Of a stretch of 32,875 nt of DNA, positions 15,955 to 21,437 are shown in pieces. A program made the position numbers and the translations under genes. The stretch is from NCBI GenBank assembly GCA_934217675.1, contig CAKQCV010000026.1, positions 1-32,875 of the forward strand. The letters run 5' to 3'. The notes beneath the pieces are model-generated. The model made no database searches and was not told where the DNA came from. It was given only the letters and a program-made list of their open reading frames with translations. Source of the stretch: an uncultured Prevotella sp. Lineage in GTDB: Bacteria > Bacteroidota > Bacteroidia > Bacteroidales > Bacteroidaceae. The first letter of the stretch is position 1. Each line of letters opens with the position of its first letter.

Positions 15955-17084
15955 TAGAATATTTAGAACTGAAAAAGATTACCGCCTTGCATGGCGACGA
16001 GATACAGCAGGCCGTGGAGCGCGTAGTGGGCAGCGGCTGGTATCTGCATGGTGAAGCCACGCGCAGCTTTGAGGAGCATTACGCCCGGTATATCGGCACC
16101 CGCCACTGCATAGGCTGCGGCAACGGGCTTGATGCCCTCACGCTCATCCTCAGGGCATACGTGGAGATGGGCTTGATGAAGGAGGGCGACGAGGTGATTG
16201 TGCCGGCCAACACATTTGTGGCCTCTGTCCTCGCCATAACTGAAAACAAGCTGAAGGCGGTGCTCGTGGAGCCTTCGCCGGATACCTTCCAGATTGACGG
16301 CTCCCTCATAGAGCAGGCCATAACCCCACGCACCCGGGCGGTGATGATAGTTCACCTCTACGGCCGCTGCGCATATACCGAAAGGATAGGGGAAATATGC
16401 CGCCGCCATAACTTGAAGCTGATAGAGGACAACGCCCAGGCCCACGGCTGCATATACCATGGCAACGGCTCAAAAAGAAGTATGCATACAGGCAGCCTTG
16501 GCGATGCCGCTGGCCACAGCTTCTATCCTGGCAAAAATCTTGGAGCCCTTGGCGATGCGGGCTGCGTTACTACGAGTGATGACGAACTGGCTGCCACGGT
16601 GCGTTCGCTCGGCAACTATGGGTCGTCGCGCAAATACGTGTTCGACTACGTTGGCAAGAACTCGCGCATCGACGAACTTCAGGCTGCCGTGCTCGACGTG
16701 AAGCTGCGCTATCTCGACGCAGAGAACGAAACTCGCCGCTCGGTTGCGCTCCGCTATATAAAGGAGGTGGACAACCCGCTCGTCAAGTTGCCGTCACTCG
16801 ACTTCCACGCGAACAGCGTGTTCCATATCTTCCCCGTGTTGTGCAGCCGCAGGGACGAGCTGCAGCAGTATCTGCTCGACCGTGGCATAAAGACCATGAT
16901 TCATTATCCCATACCGCCACATGGGCAGCAGTGTTACCGCGGTTCGGCGGCATTGCTGTTGCCGCAGGGCGGACTGCCCATAACGGAGCGCATACACAGG
17001 GAAGAACTGAGCTTGCCGTGCAGTCAGATAACGACAGACCGTGAGGCAACGGAAATAATAACGGCATTGAACGAGTTTAATTGA
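15951..17084 (+). CDS. DegT/DnrJ/EryC1/StrS sugar aminotransferase (FdtB/QdtB-like)
   Basis: A PLP-dependent sugar aminotransferase of 377 residues. It would aminate C3 of dTDP-3-keto-6-deoxyhexose using glutamate. Visible hallmarks: GSGWYLHGEATRSFEE, GCGNGLDALTL, PANTFVASVLAI, the PLP-pyridine Asp in IEDNAQAHG (D160), and the Schiff-base lysine K195 in HSFYPGKNLGALGDAG. Later come NYGSSRKY and IHYPIPPHGQQCY. Overlaps the GNAT-like gene by 4 bp. With rfbB and the isomerase it predicts dTDP-3-amino-3,6-dideoxy-galactose or -glucose for surface polysaccharide. The whole gene is GC-rich compared with the rest of the window. Confidence 0.92.
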   Translation: MIEYLELKKITALHGDEIQQAVERVVGSGWYLHGEATRSFEEHYARYIGTRHCIGCGNGLDALTLILRAYVEMGLMKEGDEVIVPANTFVASVLAITENKLKAVLVEPSPDTFQIDGSLIEQAITPRTRAVMIVHLYGRCAYTERIGEICRRHNLKLIEDNAQAHGCIYHGNGSKRSMHTGSLGDAAGHSFYPGKNLGALGDAGCVTTSDDELAATVRSLGNYGSSRKYVFDYVGKNSRIDELQAAVLDVKLRYLDAENETRRSVALRYIKEVDNPLVKLPSLDFHANSVFHIFPVLCSRRDELQQYLLDRGIKTMIHYPIPPHGQQCYRGSAALLLPQGGLPITERIHREELSLPCSQITTDREATEIITALNEFN

Positions 17085-17092
17085 AAGAAAAG

Positions 17093-17734
17093 ATGAGTCC
17101 AAAAGAACAGAGAAACATATTGCTCGCTTCGCATCTCGTGAAGCAGTTGAAACAGCGCCACTACGAGGCACTGTATTGCCCGACGGCAGCAGAAGCCGTG
17201 AAGACCATCGTAGGGATGATTCCCGACGGCAGCAGCGTAACATGGGGCGGCTCGATGACCATACGCGATATGGGGCTGACAAAGGCACTGCACGAAAAGA
17301 ATACCCTTGACATCTGGGACCGCGACCTTGCCCCCGACCGCGCCGCGGCACAGGAGATTTACCACCGGGCATTCTCTGCCGACTACTATCTGTCGAGCGT
17401 TAATGCCATCAGCGAAGACGGACTGATAGTTAATATCGACGGCAACGGCAACCGCGTGGCAGCAATAACTTTCGGACCGAAAAACGTTATTTTTGTAGTC
17501 GGAATAAACAAGGTTGTGCAAACACTTGATGCTGCTATAAGTCGTGCACGTAGCATTGCAGCACCAATTAATGCCCAACGCTTTGCAAATCTTGACACAC
17601 CATGCAAACATGATGGTGTGTGTCATAACTGCAAGTCAAAAGATTGCTTGTGCAATTATTTTCATATTATGCGCAATTCTCACCCTGCAGGTAGGCATAC
17701 AGTTATTCTTGTCGGTGAAGATTTAGGATATTGA
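17093..17734 (+). CDS. LUD-domain (LutC/DUF162-like) protein with Cys-rich C-terminus
   Basis: A 213-residue LUD-domain protein. The family includes LutB/LutC of lactate oxidation, but many single-domain members have no proven role. Visible: SSVTWGGSMTIRDMGL and SVNAISEDGLIVNIDGNGNRVAAITFGPKNVIFVVGINKV, typical for the family, then a cluster of five Cys (PCKHDGVCHNCKSKDCLC) and a closing VILVGEDLGY. The Cys cluster suggests metal or Fe-S binding. ATG at 17093 is chosen over a TTG at 17081. It follows the aminotransferase by 8 bp. Composition falls from 53% GC (17401-17460) to 37% (17461-17520) inside the gene, marking the right end of the GC-rich block. Confidence 0.82.
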   Translation: MSPKEQRNILLASHLVKQLKQRHYEALYCPTAAEAVKTIVGMIPDGSSVTWGGSMTIRDMGLTKALHEKNTLDIWDRDLAPDRAAAQEIYHRAFSADYYLSSVNAISEDGLIVNIDGNGNRVAAITFGPKNVIFVVGINKVVQTLDAAISRARSIAAPINAQRFANLDTPCKHDGVCHNCKSKDCLCNYFHIMRNSHPAGRHTVILVGEDLGY

Positions 17735-17768
17735 AATATATAACTATAAGTAAAGAAACATTAATACT

Positions 17769-18743
17769 ATGTTCACAGCAAAAGAAATTCAAGATAAGGT
17801 AAATGCTCATATTGCAGCATTGCCGTATGATCGTCAGCCAATATCATTATACGAGCCTGTTAAATATGTTCTTGCAGGTGGTGGCAAACGTATCCGCCCA
17901 TCATTCGTTCTTATGGCTTATAATTTGTATCATGATGATATTGATGCAGCATTGCCTGCAGCAACAGCACTTGAGACATATCATAATTGTACACTTCTTC
18001 ATGATGATCTTATGGATAATGCAGATATGCGTCATGGTAGACCAACAGTACATTGCAAATGGAATCCAAACATGGCTATTCTTTCGGGTGACACCATGCT
18101 TGTTCTTGCATATAAGCATCTTGGCGACAGTAAACCTGAGTATTTAAAAGCAGCGCTTGATCTTTTTACGGAAACAACGCTTGAAGTAAGTGAAGGACAA
18201 CAGTATGACATGGAATTCGAAACCCGTGATGATGTTACGGAAGATGAGTATATAGAAATGATACGATTGAAAACCAGTGTTCTTCTTGCATGTTCTTTGA
18301 AAATGGGAGCTGTTGAGGCTGGAGCTTCTAATGAAGATGCCGATTTGCTGTATAAATTTGGTGAGAGAATTGGACTTGCATTCCAGTTGCAGGATGATTT
18401 CCTTGATGTATATGGCGATCCTAAGGTTTTTGGAAAAGCAATAGGAGGTGATATACTTTCAAATAAGAAAACATACATGCTCATAAATGCCTATAACCGT
18501 TCAGAAGGAAAAATGCGTGAAGAACTTGAGTATTGGCTTAGTGTAAAAGACTTTAACCCTAATGAAAAAATAGCCGCAGTCACTGAAATATACAACAAAC
18601 TCGGCATTGATAAACTTGCAGAAGCAAAAATCAAAGAGTTTTTTGATGAAAGCCGTCAATATCTTGACCGTGTCAACGTTGCCGATGAACGTAAGAATGC
18701 ATTAAGGGAGTATACGGAAAAAATGATGAACAGAAGAAAATAA
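17769..18743 (+). CDS. Polyprenyl (isoprenyl) diphosphate synthase
   Basis: A 324-residue trans-prenyltransferase that adds isopentenyl diphosphate to an allylic diphosphate to build isoprenoid chains for quinones or other lipids. Both Asp-rich motifs are present: first LLHDDLMDNADMRHG (D79, D80, D83) and second FQLQDDFLDVYGD (D209, D210, D213), plus GGGKRIRPSFVL and KAIGGDILSNKKTYM. Residues just before the first Asp motif are small (C74, T75), which in this family tends to allow products longer than farnesyl diphosphate; chain length remains uncertain. The gene ends in TAATG, sharing a base with the next start, so it heads a three-gene operon with the unknown protein and tatD. Confidence 0.92.
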   Translation: MFTAKEIQDKVNAHIAALPYDRQPISLYEPVKYVLAGGGKRIRPSFVLMAYNLYHDDIDAALPAATALETYHNCTLLHDDLMDNADMRHGRPTVHCKWNPNMAILSGDTMLVLAYKHLGDSKPEYLKAALDLFTETTLEVSEGQQYDMEFETRDDVTEDEYIEMIRLKTSVLLACSLKMGAVEAGASNEDADLLYKFGERIGLAFQLQDDFLDVYGDPKVFGKAIGGDILSNKKTYMLINAYNRSEGKMREELEYWLSVKDFNPNEKIAAVTEIYNKLGIDKLAEAKIKEFFDESRQYLDRVNVADERKNALREYTEKMMNRRK

Positions 18744-19438
18744 TGCCATACAGGAGACTACCAAACACAGACAAGTCAAGACTTTTAGCTCTGAAAACAC
18801 TGCTCGATAATAATGACGTGTATACGGTAAAAGAACGTTTCTTGGATTGGAAAGATGTTAGTGAGGCTAAAACTTCTTACGACAGGTTGCTCACAACAGT
18901 AAGGCAGTATGACATAGACAAGAAAGCGCAAATTCGCGGAAGAGGGAATTTTGATCAACTTCAGCGTAATGCCGTATTATATGTAAGTCATTTTATGTAT
19001 GTTCTCAGAATGTGTGTGGAGCGTGGAGAGATAAAACGCTCTTTGCTTAATATGTATGGCTTGCCACAGGATATAACAATTTTGCCCAGTGTTCAGACTA
19101 TAGCTCCATTACTTGAGTGGGGTAAAAAAATCATAGAAGGTGAAAAGTTGCGTATAAAGCAAGGTGGCCGTCCTATTTATAATCCTACGATAGGAATGGT
19201 GAGCACGCATCTTGATATTTTTGCAGAATCATTCTCAAAGCAGAAAGCCTTGCAGAAACGCACTCGTGACATGGAGATGCGCCTGAAGAGTATGCGCCCG
19301 CAAATAGATGAGCTTATCGTGAGAATATGGAATCAGGTGGAAGATCATTTTAAAACCGAGAGCTTGGAAGACAGATTAGAGCATTGCAGCAAGTATGGAA
19401 TAAAATATTATTATAGAAAAAACGAAAAAAATGATTGA
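18743..19438 (+). CDS. Conserved protein of unknown function
   Basis: A 231-residue soluble, basic protein that I do not recognise. It has no signal peptide or membrane segment. It is mainly predicted helical, with Arg/Lys-rich stretches (AQIRGRGNFDQLQRNAVLYV, KALQKRTRDMEMRLKSMRPQ) and a charged C-terminus (KYYYRKNEKND). The order of residues resembles a helical bundle; no catalytic motif is apparent. It is locked between the prenyl synthase (TAATG overlap) and tatD (8-bp overlap), so its translation is coupled to both. This tight packing suggests a real, expressed gene, but not a function. Confidence 0.8.
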   Translation: MPYRRLPNTDKSRLLALKTLLDNNDVYTVKERFLDWKDVSEAKTSYDRLLTTVRQYDIDKKAQIRGRGNFDQLQRNAVLYVSHFMYVLRMCVERGEIKRSLLNMYGLPQDITILPSVQTIAPLLEWGKKIIEGEKLRIKQGGRPIYNPTIGMVSTHLDIFAESFSKQKALQKRTRDMEMRLKSMRPQIDELIVRIWNQVEDHFKTESLEDRLEHCSKYGIKYYYRKNEKND

Positions 19439-20207
19439 TACACATACACATATAGACGGTGAGGAGTTTGATTCAGACCGTGAATTTGTTATAGAACGTG
19501 CTAAGGCTGCTGGTGTAGAGAAAGTTTTTGTACCGGCAATAGACTTGAAATCTGTTGACACAGTGCTTGCCACTTGTGCCGCCTATCCTGGTTATGCCTA
19601 TCCGATGATAGGTCTGCATCCAGAGGAAGTAAAAGATGATTGGCGTGATGTGCTTGCAAAAATGAAACCTATGCTTGACAATCCTGATAATCCTTTTATA
19701 GCGATAGGCGAAGTAGGACTTGATTATTATTGGAGTCGTGAATTTGAGCAACAGCAGCTTGATGCATTTGAAGAACAAGTGAAATGGGCAGTTGAATATG
19801 ATTTGCCTTTGATGATACACTGTCGTAAGGCACAAAACGAAATGGTTGCAATACTTCGTCGGTATGAGAGCGATTTAAAGTGTGGAGGAGTCTTCCATTG
19901 CTTTACAGGCAATGATAAAGAGGCAGAGCAATTATTGTCATTCAAAAACTTCGTGCTTGGCATAGGTGGCGTACTTACATTCAAGAAATCACATTTGCCG
20001 GAAGTGTTGTCCAACATACCGTTAAGTAGAATTGTGCTTGAAACAGATTCTCCATACATGGCACCTGTGCCTATGCGAGGAAAACGTAACGAAAGTGCAT
20101 ACGTATCATATGTATTGCAGAAAATGGCAGCAGTATACGGTATCTCACTAGACGAAGTAGATGCAGAAACAACAAAAACAGCATTGCATTTATTCAATTT
20201 AAAATAA
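19431..20207 (+). CDS. tatD: TatD family metal-dependent hydrolase/deoxyribonuclease
   Basis: A 258-residue TIM-barrel metallohydrolase of the TatD family, known for 3'-5' exonuclease/DNase activity in DNA repair and turnover. Metal ligands are visible in order: MIDTHTHID (H5, H7), the Glu of AIGEVGLDYYW, the His of MIHCRKA and VFHCFTG, and the Asp of LETDSPYMAP. The length is normal. It overlaps the upstream unknown gene by 8 bp and is the last gene before the tRNA-Ser gene. No terminator was noticed in the 82 bp between them. Confidence 0.94.
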   Translation: MIDTHTHIDGEEFDSDREFVIERAKAAGVEKVFVPAIDLKSVDTVLATCAAYPGYAYPMIGLHPEEVKDDWRDVLAKMKPMLDNPDNPFIAIGEVGLDYYWSREFEQQQLDAFEEQVKWAVEYDLPLMIHCRKAQNEMVAILRRYESDLKCGGVFHCFTGNDKEAEQLLSFKNFVLGIGGVLTFKKSHLPEVLSNIPLSRIVLETDSPYMAPVPMRGKRNESAYVSYVLQKMAAVYGISLDEVDAETTKTALHLFNLK

Positions 20208-20246
20208 AAAATAGTGTATTTGTAATAATATTTAGCAATTAATTAT

Positions 20247-20254
20247 TATCTTTG
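20247..20254 (+). promoter_or_regulatory. Candidate promoter of tRNA-Ser
   Basis: TATCTTTG matches the TAnnTTTG -7 element 35 bp before the tRNA. A TTTG at 20219-20222 could be the -33 element, but the 24-bp spacer is longer than the usual 19-21. Confidence 0.45.
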
Positions 20255-20289
20255 CACATAAAATAATTGATGTATTGTAGCATCTGAAC

Positions 20290-20377
20290 GGAAAGATGCT
20301 CGAGTGGCTGAAGAGGCACGCCTGGAAAGCGTGTAAACGTCTAAAGCGTTTCGGGGGTTCGAATCCCCCTCTTTCCG
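20290..20377 (+). tRNA. tRNA-Ser (anticodon GGA)
   Basis: An 88-nt tRNA with acceptor stem GGAAAGA/TCTTTCC, D-arm TGGCTGAAGAGGCA, anticodon stem CACGC/GCGTG holding the loop CTGGAAA (GGA at 20324-20326), a long class II variable arm as expected for serine, and T-arm GGGGGTTCGAATCCCCC. It reads UCC and UCU codons. The 3' CCA is not fully encoded (GCAA follows), which is normal for Bacteroidetes. Confidence 0.96.
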
Positions 20378-20398
20378 CAATAGGTTAATGTGATAGAT

Positions 20399-20416
20399 AC
20401 GCAGTGATGCGTTTTT
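20399..20416 (+). terminator. Intrinsic terminator after tRNA-Ser
   Basis: ACGCA-GTGA-TGCGT forms a 5-bp stem closed by a GNRA-type tetraloop and is followed by five T's and an AT-rich tail. The short stem makes it a modest terminator about 22 nt after the tRNA. Confidence 0.55.
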
Positions 20417-20433
20417 AATTTTAATAGTTATCA

Positions 20434-20452
20434 CTTGGATTTTATATCCAAG
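20434..20452. other. Perfect 7-bp hairpin in gene-free stretch 20378-20537
   Basis: CTTGGAT and ATCCAAG flank a TTTAT loop. It lies between two hairpins that share the sequence GCAGTGATGC. Downstream is AAGGAAAG and a six-codon frame, ATG at 20465 to TAA at 20485. Nothing else was recognised in this 160-bp stretch. Confidence 0.4.
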
Positions 20453-20483
20453 AAGGAAAGTTAAATGAGTTTATTAAAAATTT

Positions 20484-20518
20484 AAAGGATGCATGCAGTG
20501 ATGCAAGCATCCTTTTTT
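20484..20518. terminator. Bidirectional intrinsic terminator between tRNA-Ser region and amidase gene
   Basis: AAAGGATGC (20484-20492) pairs with GCATCCTTT (20507-20515), enclosing an inner TGCA-GTGA-TGCA hairpin, with a T-run on the right and an A-rich tract on the left. It should end plus-strand transcripts and, less well, the minus-strand amidase transcript. Confidence 0.8.
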
Positions 20519-20537
20519 TGTAGCTGTTTGTTATAGC

Positions 20538-20963
20538 TTATATTGCTTCATACTCTTTTGTTGCATTAAAGCAAGGGCATGCTTTATGCCATTTACTGCT
20601 GTCTGTTGCGCTCCAAATGTCTCTGTGTCCTAATATCTTAGCCTTAGGATAACGCTCTCTCAGCTGCAGAAGAATGTGTACTATGGCTGCTTTTTCTTCA
20701 ATAGTTCTATTGTCTATAGGCTTTCCATATTTGTCTATTCCTCCAATGTAAGCAATGTTTATAGCCGATGCATTATAGCCTGCAACTCCATTACTTGGTA
20801 TACTTTCATCAAGTAGTTTCACGGTTTCTCCGTTGGGAGTAACAATGTAATGATACCCAGGATATTTCCATCCCCTTTGTCTAAATCCTTTTTTAATAGT
20901 TTCTACAGAAGCCTTTTGGCTTGTTGCTGTGCAGTGAATAAAAATTAGTTTAATCTTCCTCAT
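20538..20963 (-). CDS. Phage-type N-acetylmuramoyl-L-alanine amidase (amidase_2 family)
   Basis: A 141-residue zinc amidase that cuts between MurNAc and L-Ala in peptidoglycan. Zn ligands are likely H10 (IFIHCTATS), H113 (LGHRDIW) and a Cys of the KACPCFNA motif (C129-C131); YHYIV and DGETVKLL-like (NGETVKLLDES) segments fit T7-lysozyme-type amidases. No signal peptide is seen, so export would need a holin-like route or lysis. The segment between GHRD and CPCF is shorter than in the Bacteroides relatives I recall. It stands alone beside a tRNA gene, with terminator and own promoter; no other phage genes are near, suggesting a domesticated or leftover phage/conjugative-element gene. Confidence 0.87.
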   Translation of the reverse strand: MRKIKLIFIHCTATSQKASVETIKKGFRQRGWKYPGYHYIVTPNGETVKLLDESIPSNGVAGYNASAINIAYIGGIDKYGKPIDNRTIEEKAAIVHILLQLRERYPKAKILGHRDIWSATDSSKWHKACPCFNATKEYEAI

Positions 20964-21016
20964 TGTCTAAATCTTTTTGATTAATAAAAATTGTTATGTG
21001 TTTATTTGTAATGCTG

Positions 21017-21024
21017 CAAATGTA
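21017..21024 (-). promoter_or_regulatory. Candidate -7 element for the amidase gene
   Basis: On the minus strand this reads TACATTTG, fitting TAnnTTTG, about 54 bp upstream of the amidase ATG. No -33 element was found. The rest of 20964-21159 is AT-rich with no convincing gene. Confidence 0.4.
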
Positions 21025-21159
21025 TTATTTCTTGTTTTATCAGTATCTGTGTTGAGTATTATTGTGAAGCTTTCTGCACAAACCTTGTTTATTAAGATAA
21101 TCCTTACAGTAATCAGAAAGTTACAAGTGTGTGAATTTTGTAAAAATAAGCGGAAAAAT

Positions 21160-21190
21160 TTTGTATTGTAATTAATATGGTGTACCTTTG
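21160..21190 (+). promoter_or_regulatory. Promoter of the thiamin salvage operon
   Basis: TTTG at 21160-21163 and TACCTTTG at 21183-21190 are separated by 19 bp, an ideal Bacteroidetes -33/-7 promoter. Transcription should begin near 21197, where a hairpin (ATTGGC/GCCAAT, 21197-21213) forms the 5' end just before the riboswitch. Confidence 0.75.
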
Positions 21191-21213
21191 CACTCGATTG
21201 GCAAAATGCCAAT

Positions 21214-21291
21214 TAAGGGGTGCTACCGCAGTTGCGGATGCTGAGAACAAACCCATATCACCTGATCCGGATAATGCCGGTGTAGGGAAGT
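21214..21291 (+). ncRNA. TPP (thi-box) riboswitch
   Basis: The aptamer shows all conserved blocks in order: GGGGTGC (21217-21223), a variable hairpin CCGCA/TGCGG, CTGAGA (21241-21246), ACCC followed by ATCACCTGATC, then CCGGATAATGCCGG and GTAGGGAAG. It binds thiamin pyrophosphate and represses the downstream receptor-permease-kinase operon. The outer P1 stem cannot be delimited exactly, so ends are approximate. Riboswitches of this class upstream of thiamin TonB receptors are established in Bacteroides. Confidence 0.95.
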
Positions 21292-21356
21292 ATAGCTCGT
21301 TCTTTTATTGTTTGCATATTATATGAGCAGCAATTTTGTTGCATATTTTAATATCT

Positions 21357-21406
21357 CGCCCCTTATACGTAAAAAGATAGAGATGCTGGTGCGCGTGAGC
21401 GTAACC
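21357..21406 (+). promoter_or_regulatory. Candidate expression platform of the TPP riboswitch
   Basis: CGCCCCTTA (21357-21365) can pair over 9 positions (one G-U) with TAAGGGGTG of the aptamer (21214-21222), which would destroy the TPP-binding fold. A hairpin with a GTGA tetraloop follows (21388-21406, GGT...ACC with CGC/GCG), 31 nt before the receptor start. No classical terminator with a long T-run was found in 21292-21437, so translational or antisense-type control is possible. Confidence 0.45.
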
Positions 21407-21437
21407 TTGTGTCTCATGTAAACAGGTAACAACCAAA

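Noticed and set aside
20290..20540. Attachment-site duplication of the tRNA-Ser 3' end
   Set aside because: No second copy of the T-arm/acceptor sequence was found downstream, and no integrase is present.
20977..21171. A 64-codon hydrophobic frame before the thiamin promoter
   Set aside because: It starts with TTG, lies in AT-rich intergenic DNA, and runs through the -33 element region; no motif or ribosome site supports it.
21416..21421. A start-stop pair (ATGTAA) just before the thiamin receptor gene
   Set aside because: Six bases in an AT-rich leader occur easily by chance, and there is no ribosome site.
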